Below are positions 31,767 to 37,929 of a stretch of 37,929 nucleotides of DNA, piece after piece. Position 1 is the first letter of the stretch. The number at the start of each line of letters is the position of its first letter. The position numbers and the translations under genes are program-made. Location of the stretch: NCBI GenBank assembly GCA_964582365.1, contig CAZOQV010000007.1, forward strand, positions 1 through 37,929. Reading direction: 5' to 3'. This DNA is from WARW01 sp964582365. GTDB lineage: Bacteria > Patescibacteriota > Microgenomatia > UBA12405. The notes below the pieces were generated by a model that was not told the DNA's origin, did not search any database, and worked only from the letters and a program-made list of their open reading frames with translations.

Positions 31767-32549
31767 ATGGAAACCAATAAAAACCTAACCCCAATTATAA
31801 TTATCGCTGGTGCTATTATTTTTTCAGCCCTTCTAATTTCTCGCACTGGTATCTATATTAAAAATACTGGTGGTGTCGAATCTAACGGCAAAATATCCAA
31901 TACCATTTCTGTTTCTGGTGATGGTAAAGTTTCTGCTAAACCAGATATGGTCCAGCTAAATATTGGTTTTCAAGAAACCGCTTCTACTAGTAAAGAAGCT
32001 TTGGCTAAGGTTAATTCTAAAATTGACTCAGCTTTAAAAATTTTAAAAGACAATGGTATTCCTGATTCTGATATCACCACTTCTAATTTAAATATATATA
32101 CAGAATATGATTATTCCAATTCCAGCCGTCGTGTCATCGGTCAGCGAGCCTCAGAAACCCTCGAAGTTAAAATTAAAAAAATAGATAATAAAGCCACCAA
32201 AGCCGTCAAGATTATTGACGAACTTTCTGTTATTAATAATCTTCAGATGAATGGTATTTATTTTGATATTGAAGATAAAACTGAATTATTTTCCAAAGCT
32301 CGAGAGATGGCTTTTAATAAAGCTGAACAAAAAGCCCAAGAATTGGCCAAACTTTCAAAAGTTAAATTAGCCAAACCAGTTTCTATTTCTGATAGTACTT
32401 ATGATGTCTCTCCAGTTTATCGTTATTCCAATGTCGCTAATTTTAAGACAGCCGCTGTTTCTCTCGACAGTGCCGGTGGTGGAAGTCAAATTTCTAGCGG
32501 TGAGATGGACATTACTGCCAATCTCTCTATCCTTTGGGGAATTGAGTAA
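31767..32549 (+). CDS. SIMPL-domain (DUF541) membrane-anchored protein
   Basis: 260 residues: membrane helix (about 9-26), then a SIMPL domain (about 45-255). ISVSGDGKVSAKPDMVQLNI is the typical opening strand; ITTSNLNIYTEYDY and AREMAFNKAEQKAQELA are also characteristic. Related proteins are exported or periplasmic and form large assemblies; the function is loosely tied to stress. No operon partner: a tRNA-Tyr promoter follows at once. Confidence 0.9.
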   Translation: METNKNLTPIIIIAGAIIFSALLISRTGIYIKNTGGVESNGKISNTISVSGDGKVSAKPDMVQLNIGFQETASTSKEALAKVNSKIDSALKILKDNGIPDSDITTSNLNIYTEYDYSNSSRRVIGQRASETLEVKIKKIDNKATKAVKIIDELSVINNLQMNGIYFDIEDKTELFSKAREMAFNKAEQKAQELAKLSKVKLAKPVSISDSTYDVSPVYRYSNVANFKTAAVSLDSAGGGSQISSGEMDITANLSILWGIE

Positions 32550-32569
32550 AGCCCGCTTTCTGTTATAAT
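32542..32569 (+). promoter_or_regulatory. Promoter of tRNA-Tyr
   Basis: TTGAGT (32542-32547), 16 bases, TATAAT (32564-32569) with an upstream TG (extended -10). It overlaps the end of the SIMPL gene. A small CCCTCT-ATC-AGAGGG hairpin (32585-32599) lies in the leader; its AGAGGG also occurs in the tRNA acceptor strand. Confidence 0.65.
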
Positions 32570-32612
32570 AAACCCACATTTAAACCCTCTATCAGAGGGA
32601 ATAAAATAATTA

Positions 32613-32684
32613 CCAGAGGGAGCCGGGCGGTTAGGCAACAGTCTGTAAAACTGTATAAGGTAGGTTCAACTCCTATCCTCTGGA
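32613..32684 (+). tRNA. tRNA-Tyr (GTA), class I-like with C1-G72
   Basis: Acceptor CCAGAGG/CCTCTGG (perfect, first pair C1-G72), D arm GCC/GGC, anticodon stem ACAGT/ACTGT with loop CTGTAAA (anticodon GTA), a five-base variable region (ATAAG), T arm GTAGG/CCTAT with TTCAACT, and A73. CCA is not encoded. Bacterial tRNA-Tyr normally has G1-C72 and a long variable arm; C1-G72 with a short arm is the archaeal/eukaryotic pattern. Position 8 appears to be G instead of the near-universal U. Confidence 0.9.
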
Positions 32685-32700
32685 CACAAACCTATAATAA

Positions 32701-32729
32701 TTGATTTTAATCTCTAAATTTGGTACAAT
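32701..32729 (+). promoter_or_regulatory. Promoter of the cold-shock-domain gene
   Basis: TTGATT (32701-32706), 17 bases, TACAAT (32724-32729), with TG just before. The predicted start near 32736 gives a leader of about 120 bases with several small stem-loops (for example AAGATAA/TTATCTT and CTCTTTTAGAG), unlike the leaderless neighbours. Confidence 0.6.
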
Positions 32730-32853
32730 TTCCCACTTTTTAATTTAAAGATAATTTTTTGCTTTTATCTTATAAACTAAAATTGTTCTTTTAAAATTAG
32801 TCTCTTTTAGAGAATAAAATAAAAATGAAAGCGAGCAGATGATTATGTTGGTT

Positions 32854-33401
32854 ATGTTTAATATGTACGGCTGTACACGTTTACTTAAAAAAGGCAAAGT
32901 AACTCGGTTCGATTTAGAAAAAAATGGGGTTTTGTAATTCAAGAGGATGACGATGTCGAACTTAAACAATTATTTTTCCAACTTGATAATGGTGAATTTC
33001 CTGAAATGACCTATTTTAATGAGGATTTTGCTATTACATGTAAACCGCCTATGACTGGTAAAAGTATTAAAGAACCAAAAGTTGGTGATGAAATACTTTT
33101 TGAATCAAAAGGCCCTATTATAGAATATTGGATTTATAATTCAGATTTTGAACCGGTTTTAAAAATGATCAACAGCCAACCTGTCTATCGTGTTGTCCAC
33201 AAATATTACGATAAATCTCAACGGGTATGTTGGCAAGGAATTTGGCCAGTCTTTTGTCCACAAATAATTTATAATCACAGTACTGACGAGTTGTCGCGAA
33301 AAGATGGAAATTGGTCATTGGAAAAATATTGGCAAACAAAATTATATGGTGATTCAGAAGATAAATGGGAAAGATGCAAATATCCACTTAATCATAAGTA
33401 A
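32854..33401 (+). CDS. Cold-shock-domain-like protein, frameshifted at an A7 run
   Basis: Frame one from ATG 32854 reads MFNMYGCTRLLKKGKVTRF-DLEK and stops at 32935-32937. The frame one base back reads, from 32925, WGFVIQEDDDVELKQLFFQL and continues to 33401. Joined at the A run 32918-32924 they make one cold-shock domain (GKVTRFDLEK, KWGFVI as RNP1, LFFQL as RNP2, KVGDEILFE), followed by a C-terminal domain of about 90 residues with several Trp and Cys that I do not recognise. Either an A was lost (mutation or sequence error), or polymerase slippage or -1 frameshifting restores the frame. Other in-frame ATGs are at 32839, 32845 and 32863. The domain would bind RNA or ssDNA. Confidence 0.7.
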
Positions 33402-33424
33402 TTTTTAAAAAAAAAGAGACTTTT

Positions 33425-33482
33425 AAAAAACCTGTTATAGAGTTGATGATCATTCATCAAATTTATTTAACAGGTTTTTTTT
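33425..33482. terminator. Bidirectional intrinsic terminator
   Basis: Arms AAAAAACCTGTTA (33425-33437) and TAACAGGTTTTTT (33468-33480), plus an inner TTGATGA/TCATCAA stem. A-run before and T-run after serve both the cold-shock gene and the convergent deoxyribosyltransferase-like gene. Confidence 0.85.
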
Positions 33483-33540
33483 GGTCAAAATTTATTGTTG
33501 GGCTACTTTTACTCTGATAAATTTTATTAAATATTTTAAA

Positions 33541-34155
33541 TTAAAACGTATCTTTACGCGTATTTAAATAATCGTTGTATTCTTTATCATCGTCTAGTTG
33601 TTTTCTTAAACTATCTCTAATTATTTGCGTTCGACTTTTACCTTTTGAATATTGAGCCCAGTCCAGATAACGTCTTTCTAAATTATTAAGTATTAAATGA
33701 AATCGATTTTTTTCACTACAATCTTCATATTTTTCCAAAAAAGTTTTAATTATTTCTTTTAAATTATCCAATGAATATTCTGAAACTTGAAGAATGTCCG
33801 AATCAATCCCATGTATAAACATTTGGCTAAACTGGCGGTGTTTTTTTCCTTGCCATAAGACCAATGTTGGTTTTTTGCTTTGTAAAGCGACTGTGATTTG
33901 ATGACCTGTACTAAAGTTTGAAACAGTATCTTCAATAATTACCAAATCTGCCTCTTTAATTGATTCAATGCATTCTCTATAAATCCTTTTTATATCACGC
34001 ATAATTGTATTTCCATCATGAAGTGTTTCTGCTGTGTGTGGTAACCAATCGCGTGTCAGTATTTGGCCTTCTTCTACTAAATAATTTCTAATTTTAAAAT
34101 AACTTTCTTCATACTTAAAAAAATCAGATGTCGAGCAAGTGAAATAAATTTTCAT
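33541..34155 (-). CDS. Nucleoside 2-deoxyribosyltransferase-like protein with C-terminal RHH-like segment
   Basis: 204 residues. Residues 1-120 match the deoxyribosyltransferase/MTA70-like Rossmann fold (KIYFTCSTSDFFKYE; ADLVIIEDTVSNFSTGHQIT; KPTLVLW). Where active enzymes have a nucleophilic Glu (GxxxEIG), this has Gln (STGHQIT), so glycosyl transfer is doubtful. The tail (about 165-200, GKSRTQIIRDSLRKQLD) looks like a ribbon-helix-helix segment, suggesting DNA binding or dimerisation. TAAAAT lies five bases before ATG 34155. A regulator or a nucleotide sensor is possible; the function is not known. Confidence 0.7.
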   Translation of the reverse strand: MKIYFTCSTSDFFKYEESYFKIRNYLVEEGQILTRDWLPHTAETLHDGNTIMRDIKRIYRECIESIKEADLVIIEDTVSNFSTGHQITVALQSKKPTLVLWQGKKHRQFSQMFIHGIDSDILQVSEYSLDNLKEIIKTFLEKYEDCSEKNRFHLILNNLERRYLDWAQYSKGKSRTQIIRDSLRKQLDDDKEYNDYLNTRKDTF

Positions 34156-34160
34156 AGTTG

Positions 34161-34166
34161 ATTTTA
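34161..34166 (-). promoter_or_regulatory. -10 box of the deoxyribosyltransferase-like gene
   Basis: Minus strand TAAAAT, five bases before ATG 34155. Confidence 0.5.
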
Positions 34167-34220
34167 ATCAATGTGCCAATTATGTGCAACATGTGCATGT
34201 ACAAATAAACTATCAAATTA

Positions 34221-34226
34221 TATAAA
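34221..34226 (+). promoter_or_regulatory. -10 box of the HAM1-like gene
   Basis: TATAAA then CAATT and ATG 34232. The same string, with one change, precedes nrdR (TATAAACAGTTATG). Confidence 0.6.
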
Positions 34227-34231
34227 CAATT

Positions 34232-34843
34232 ATGTTTCAAATTGAAAAATTAGTAATTGCCAGCAGAAATGTTGCCAAAGTTAAACATTACCAAGAAATC
34301 TTTCAAGGTCTAGTAGGGTCAGTTGTCGGTCTCGATGAATTTGATATAAAAAATAAACCTCAAGAAAGTGGAGATACCGCCGAAGATAACGCTGAAATTA
34401 AAGCTAAATTTTACTATCAAATGACCAAGCTTCCAGTCTTTTCGGAAGACGAGAGTCTTTTTGTTGATTTTTTACCTGAAAATCAACAACCAGGTACCTT
34501 TGTTCGTCGTATCAATGGCAAAAACGAGGCTTCCGATAATGAACTTTTGGCTTATTGGGAAAATATTATCAAAAATGTTCCCAAATTAAAAAGAACTGGA
34601 CATTGGCACTTTGCATATTGTTTAATAAATGATGGTCAAACGAAAATAATCTCTCAAGATCGCCCTATAAAATTTTTTTATCCATCTTCAAAAATTAGAA
34701 TTCCTGGTTGGCCACTAAGCAGCCTAAGTGGTTCTCTCGATAAACCTCACAGTGAATATACTGAAAAAGAGGAAGAAATATCTAAAGCCAGAGATAAAAA
34801 ACTAATAGAACCAATTTTAAAACAACTCATAAAATTAAAATAG
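34232..34843 (+). CDS. HAM1/RdgB-like non-canonical purine NTP pyrophosphatase
   Basis: 203 residues. The ITPase fold is visible: VIASRNVAKVKHYQEIF (the N-x-x-K-x-x-E opening), QESGDTAEDNAEIKAKFY (usually ETGxTFEENAxxKA), LPVFSEDESLFVDFLP (usually vlADDSGL.VdaL), and PGTFVRRINGK (PGvySaR). It would remove ITP, XTP and similar from the pool. The motif wording is divergent (EDES for DDSG), and the C-terminus lacks the classic SHR. It pairs in theme with the Nudix enzyme at 4212-4688. Alone, with a leaderless-type promoter. Confidence 0.8.
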   Translation: MFQIEKLVIASRNVAKVKHYQEIFQGLVGSVVGLDEFDIKNKPQESGDTAEDNAEIKAKFYYQMTKLPVFSEDESLFVDFLPENQQPGTFVRRINGKNEASDNELLAYWENIIKNVPKLKRTGHWHFAYCLINDGQTKIISQDRPIKFFYPSSKIRIPGWPLSSLSGSLDKPHSEYTEKEEEISKARDKKLIEPILKQLIKLK

Positions 34844-34993
34844 ATTTAATTTTATATATCCATATATTGTCATTTTTTCAATTTTTTTAGTGTCTAATTG
34901 TTTTGTACTAAGCTTGTCGGTTATTTCTTTATATCCCCAGTATGACATATCAACAAATAGATATCTTTGTTTAAATCAATTATTTAATAGTTA

Positions 34994-35527
34994 ATGAAAC
35001 AAATGGAATTTTTATCTAAAGAAATTACAAAATACATTCAAGAAGAATCTCTATCTTTTAACCCGATCACTATTAAGAATATTAATCAAATTAAAACAAT
35101 TAGCGAAATTATGAATAAGAATTCTTCTGTCCCAAAGTTTAGTATTTATTTAGACAAAGAAGGAAATATTTGCAATGATGAACGAACATTTGATGGTCAT
35201 CGAAGTAATATTTTTATTCGTAAAATTAATTCTCCTTATAGAATAGATTTTAATTGGAAAGAAGGTTTTTTTTCAGATGAAAATACTTTTTGTCCTCAAA
35301 TCTATTTAGATTCAGAAATTGATGATGAAATGGACGTTAGAGTCAATTTTCTTAAAACAAAATTTATATCTGCCGTTTCAGAAATAATTGAAACTCCGAA
35401 AATTGTTCTTTCAGAACCTTTTAAAAGAATGAATTTAAATGAATTTTTTCAAGATACTAATGATGTTCTTATTTGTTTTCAATCTGAAATTAATCCAATA
35501 ATTTCTAGATTATCTGCCACTAGATAA
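34994..35527 (+). CDS. Hypothetical protein
   Basis: 177 residues, not recognised. No membrane segment or signal. The middle (about 46-110) alternates strands with charged turns (KFSIYLDKEGNICND, FIRKINSPYRIDFNWKEG), and the C-terminal third is helical. Acidic overall. ATG 34994 follows a 150-base intergenic stretch in which I see no clear element other than AT-rich sequence. nrdR starts 32 bases downstream with its own -10 box. Confidence 0.7.
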   Translation: MKQMEFLSKEITKYIQEESLSFNPITIKNINQIKTISEIMNKNSSVPKFSIYLDKEGNICNDERTFDGHRSNIFIRKINSPYRIDFNWKEGFFSDENTFCPQIYLDSEIDDEMDVRVNFLKTKFISAVSEIIETPKIVLSEPFKRMNLNEFFQDTNDVLICFQSEINPIISRLSATR

Positions 35528-35545
35528 ACAATTAAACAAATCTAG

Positions 35546-35554
35546 TGTTATAAA
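35546..35554 (+). promoter_or_regulatory. Extended -10 of nrdR
   Basis: TGTTATAAA (TG-n-TATAAA), five bases before ATG 35560. Confidence 0.6.
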
Positions 35555-35559
35555 CAGTT

Positions 35560-36033
35560 ATGTATTGTCCCTTTTGTCAAAGTGATCAGGTAATAGTCAG
35601 TAATTCTCGTCCTACCAATAAAAATACTCAGATTTGGCGTCGTCGTAAATGCCTAAAATGCGGTAATATTTTCACTGCCCGTGAAAAAATCGATATTTCT
35701 TATATTATTGTTGAAAAACGTGATCATCGTCATGTTAAGTTTTCTTATTTAAAACTTTATTCTGGCATTTATAACGCTCTTGCTAACAGAAAAAGAGCTG
35801 ATCAAGGTCAATCTGCCGCTATTGCTGAAGAAATTACTCAAAAAGTTGAAGAAATTTTAATTACTCAAAAAATTAAAAAAATAAAAACCGAAGACATTGC
35901 TAAATTAGTAGTCAAAACATTATCCAAAAAATATCCAGACGGCGCTATATTATATTTTGCTTATTTTAAAAAATACTCCACCGTTAATGAATATCTTCAT
36001 AAGCTAAAATTGATTCTTAAAAAATCTGCCTAA
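35560..36033 (+). CDS. nrdR: Transcriptional repressor NrdR
   Basis: 157 residues, the usual length. An N-terminal zinc ribbon (MYCPFCQSDQ, then KCLKCGNIF, four Cys) with the DNA-binding arginines (IWRRRKC) is followed by an ATP-cone domain (about 46-140: IIVEKRDHRHVKFSYLKLY, then IKTEDIAKLVVKTL). NrdR senses dATP/ATP and represses ribonucleotide reductase genes. No nrd gene or recognised NrdR box is seen in the window. recF follows after 19 bases with its own -10. Confidence 0.95.
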   Translation: MYCPFCQSDQVIVSNSRPTNKNTQIWRRRKCLKCGNIFTAREKIDISYIIVEKRDHRHVKFSYLKLYSGIYNALANRKRADQGQSAAIAEEITQKVEEILITQKIKKIKTEDIAKLVVKTLSKKYPDGAILYFAYFKKYSTVNEYLHKLKLILKKSA

Positions 36034-36037
36034 TTTT

Positions 36038-36046
36038 TGATAAAAT
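36038..36046 (+). promoter_or_regulatory. Extended -10 of recF
   Basis: TGATAAAAT (TG-n-TAAAAT), six bases before GTG 36053. Confidence 0.6.
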
Positions 36047-36052
36047 ACACCA

Positions 36053-37123
36053 GTGTATCTTTCCAAACTTCTTCTTCAAAACTTTCGTTCATACCCAGAA
36101 AAACTTATTGAATTTGATCCCAAATTAAATCTTATTCTTGGTCCAAATGGTTCTGGCAAAACTAATATTTTAGAATCTATTTTCCTTTTAGCTGCCGGTA
36201 AAAGTTTTCGATCTTCATCTCAATCAAAATTAATTAATTGGAATGATTTTTTTACCTCAGTTAGGGTAAAATTAATTAACGACCAAAACGAAACTAGTGA
36301 AATTGAAATTAAACTCATTAAAGATCAAACTGGACGATCAGCTACCGTTTCTCGAAAATTTTTGATTGATAAAGTTGAAAAACCCAGAAAAAAATATATT
36401 GGTATTTTTAAAACTGTTATTTTTCACCCGGAAGACATTCGTTTAATCAATGGTTCTCCCACCCGCCGTCGTGATTTTTTAGATGAAATTTTTCTTCAAA
36501 CCGAGTGGCGTTATGCTCAAGCTTTATCTCAATATAATAAAGCTCTAAAACACCGAAATGAACTCCTAGACCAAATTCGTGATGGCCGATCCAACCAATC
36601 AGAACTTTTTTATTGGGATCAAACTCTTATAAAAAATTCAGCCATTATTCACAATTTTCGGGCTAATTTTGTTCATTCCGCTAATTCTTTTTTTCAAAAT
36701 CATACCGATCCTCAAATCAAATTAATTTTTCTAAATTATCATCCTTCAATTTTAACTGAAGAAAAATTAGCCAAAATTTATCAATTAGATCTTCATCGTG
36801 GTTGTACTCAAATTGGTCCTCATCGCGATGATTTTAGTTTTAACAACAATATTTTTTCTACTGACGATAAGAATCTGGCTTTTTGGGGCAGTCGGGGACA
36901 GCAACGACTTGCAGTTTTAGCCATCAGACTGGCTCAAATTAATTATCTGGAAAAAACCTACAAAGACAAACCAGTTTTATTATTAGATGATATTTTTTCT
37001 GAACTTGATCCAGAACATCAAAAAATAGTCGTATCTTTGTGCCAAGACTACCAAACCATTTTTACCGCCGCCGAGCCAGAAAGTGCCAACATTTTATCCA
37101 CTGCTAAATTAATTCAACTCTAA
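36053..37123 (+). CDS. recF: DNA replication and repair protein RecF
   Basis: 356 residues, full length, from GTG 36053. An SMC-like ABC ATPase that loads RecA at single-strand gaps with RecO and RecR. LLLQNFRSYPE opens the fold; Walker A is GPNGSGKTN; GSPTRRRDFLDE is the RecF-specific segment; the ABC signature is WGSRGQQRLAVLA; Walker B is LLLDDIFSELD. Unlike many bacteria it is not beside dnaA or dnaN. The GTG start fits a leaderless transcript. Confidence 0.96.
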   Translation: MYLSKLLLQNFRSYPEKLIEFDPKLNLILGPNGSGKTNILESIFLLAAGKSFRSSSQSKLINWNDFFTSVRVKLINDQNETSEIEIKLIKDQTGRSATVSRKFLIDKVEKPRKKYIGIFKTVIFHPEDIRLINGSPTRRRDFLDEIFLQTEWRYAQALSQYNKALKHRNELLDQIRDGRSNQSELFYWDQTLIKNSAIIHNFRANFVHSANSFFQNHTDPQIKLIFLNYHPSILTEEKLAKIYQLDLHRGCTQIGPHRDDFSFNNNIFSTDDKNLAFWGSRGQQRLAVLAIRLAQINYLEKTYKDKPVLLLDDIFSELDPEHQKIVVSLCQDYQTIFTAAEPESANILSTAKLIQL

Positions 37124-37130
37124 ATTTTTT

Positions 37131-37190
37131 CCAAAAAAAAGACCGCTGATAATTTTATAGTTCAGAGAACTACTAAATTATTCAGCGGCC
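37131..37190 (-). terminator. Intrinsic terminator of the coiled-coil gene
   Basis: On the minus strand a long stem (CCGCTGA/TCAGCGG outer, AATTTAGTAGTTC/GAACTATAAAATT inner with mismatches) is followed by eight T, then GGAAAAAATT. A copy of the same tail is at the right window edge. Confidence 0.85.
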
Positions 37191-37197
37191 GACCGAT

Positions 37198-37791
37198 TTA
37201 ATTACTTAAGGTTTTAAAATGTCCGCGAATAGTGGAATTAAGTTCTGACCTCTTCGTTTTTCCTTGTTTCAATTCATCTATTTTTCCTTCGGCTTCTTCT
37301 ACCTCTTTTTTTAATTTTTCTATTTCTTTATTAAACACATCAATCTGGTGTCTTTTATGCTCGATGTATTTTTCAAAATCTTCGAATTTCCTTACTAATC
37401 CTTCTTCGATTTTTTTTTCAATAAAAGAGAGAGAAATTTCTCCTCCTTTCTCAACATATTCAACAAGATCGACTATAGAGCCCAATCCGTAATCGAGAAC
37501 AGTCTCGCATTCAAATATCATTGAGATAAAGAGACTATTAGAATACAAGGTCAGAGTTTTAGATTCTGTGTAAACTAAGGGAACAACGAACTGAAAGCTT
37601 TCATCCAATTCCATTGTTAACCTTAATACTTTTTTCATGGTTTCTAATATCGCTGATTTCTTTTCTGAAGAATATACTTCAAAAAAATCATCGTCCTTGT
37701 CTATGCGGAATTCCCAAGACGAAAGAACTTTTTCAGTAATCTCCACCACAGGGAATTCTTTTAAGCGGGTGTAAGAAAACAATATTGCCAT
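37198..37791 (-). CDS. Hypothetical protein with C-terminal coiled coil
   Basis: 197 residues, not recognised. Residues 1-125 form a mixed alpha/beta domain (FSYTRLKEFPVVEITEKVL; FQFVVPLVYTESKTLTLYS; DYGLGSIVDLVEYVEKG). About 130-178 is a strong heptad coiled coil rich in Lys/Glu, then a short basic tail. No signal or membrane helix. It has a TTGACA promoter, a leader of about 55 bases, AAGGG eight bases before ATG 37791, and its own terminator: a self-contained unit, unlike its leaderless neighbours. Confidence 0.75.
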   Translation of the reverse strand: MAILFSYTRLKEFPVVEITEKVLSSWEFRIDKDDDFFEVYSSEKKSAILETMKKVLRLTMELDESFQFVVPLVYTESKTLTLYSNSLFISMIFECETVLDYGLGSIVDLVEYVEKGGEISLSFIEKKIEEGLVRKFEDFEKYIEHKRHQIDVFNKEIEKLKKEVEEAEGKIDELKQGKTKRSELNSTIRGHFKTLSN

Positions 37792-37852
37792 TACAAAAAC
37801 CCTTCTTTCTTTTTTTTAACGTGCTTTTTTAAAAAAACCTCCTAACCACCTT

Positions 37853-37880
37853 ATAATATCATTTATTTATATCCTGTCAA
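37853..37880 (-). promoter_or_regulatory. Promoter of the coiled-coil gene
   Basis: Minus strand TTGACA (37875-37880), 16 bases, TATTAT (37853-37858). The -35 box directly follows the tail of the preceding terminator. The leader contains a purine-rich TTAGGAGG far from the start codon. Confidence 0.65.
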
Positions 37881-37888
37881 TTTTTTCC

Positions 37889-37929
37889 AAAAAAAAGCCG
37901 CGCTGGAGTAGAAATTGATAAAGATGATA
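37889..37929 (-). terminator. Partial terminator at right edge
   Basis: On the minus strand CCAGCGCGGC is followed by eight T and GGAAAAAATT. This is the right arm and tail of a terminator whose left arm lies beyond the window, closing a minus-strand gene to the right. Confidence 0.6.

Noticed and set aside
32745..32969. 74-codon minus-strand ORF
   Set aside because: It is antisense to the leader and first half of the frameshifted cold-shock gene; no promoter or recognisable protein.
34844..34993. Possible riboswitch or small RNA in the 150-base gap
   Set aside because: The sequence is AT-rich with no stable stem or recognisable motif by eye.
1..37929. CRISPR arrays, insertion sequences, prophage genes, rRNA
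   Set aside because: No regular spaced repeats, transposase, phage structural gene or rRNA sequence was seen; the repeats here are short palindromes or AT blocks.

Overview
The window reads as a very compact, AT-rich bacterial chromosome segment, most likely from a Candidate Phyla Radiation (Patescibacteria) member of the Microgenomates kind. This rests on protein style and architecture: small single-copy housekeeping genes, start/stop overlaps, convergent genes overlapping at their 3' ends, DUF5667/SIMPL/PEGA proteins, a split transketolase, and short palindromic repeats lying in frame inside genes. TGA serves as a stop (for example at 11491-11493 and 12507-12509), so this is not the recoded Gracilibacteria/SR1 code. 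The lineage is inferred from features, not from a marker tree.

Layout. 1-709: Cys-rich unknown gene running off the left edge. 819-2964: groES-groEL with a promoter, a CIRCE-like operator and a terminator. 2989-3456: a tRNA-Cys locus with an intact tRNA flanked by two hairpin-substituted tRNA fragments and a broken GIY-YIG endonuclease gene. 3484-5485: HAD phosphatase, Nudix hydrolase and surface nuclease, each with its own promoter. 5531-9784: isoprenoid (MEP) genes ispH-ispG, dxr and ispD, with a YjbQ-family gene between. 9792-10617: ECF sigma factor overlapping a small membrane protein. 10714-14880: operon tktN-tktC-aldolase-PfkB kinase-membrane protein. 14867-19586: two class A penicillin-binding proteins behind a DUF5667 protein. 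19602-20354: nucleotidyltransferase. 20450-24859: envelope glycan operon (GT2, GT39-like, small membrane protein, MraY/WecA-like transferase). 24837-29475: rpiB-pgk and gapdh-rpe-LOG-PEGA lipoprotein operons. 29515-32549: YgjP peptidase, small ORF, exonuclease III, DUF523, SIMPL. 32613-32684: tRNA-Tyr. 32854-33401: frameshifted cold-shock-domain gene. 33541-37123: deoxyribosyltransferase-like protein, HAM1-like pyrophosphatase, unknown protein, NrdR, RecF. 37198-37791: coiled-coil unknown with a conventional promoter.

How it works together. Central carbon enzymes (Tkt, Fba, PfkB, GAPDH, Pgk, Rpe, RpiB) link triose and pentose phosphates. Four MEP-pathway enzymes make isoprenoid precursors for the lipid carrier that the MraY-like transferase and the PBPs would use. 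Several nucleotide-pool enzymes (Nudix, HAM1-like, NrdR) fit a small scavenging cell.

Most notable signals: (i) in about a dozen first genes a -10 box ends 5-7 bases before the start codon, implying leaderless mRNAs; (ii) ispD, dxr and yjbQ instead carry CGACTAA at that place, a candidate alternative-sigma promoter; (iii) a CIRCE element with a compensated substitution in both arms; (iv) a tRNA-Tyr with C1-G72 and a short variable arm, unlike normal bacterial tRNA-Tyr; (v) palindromic and AT-rich repeats translated in frame inside genes; (vi) a cold-shock-domain gene split by a run of seven A; (vii) a MraY-like enzyme with its catalytic motifs changed.
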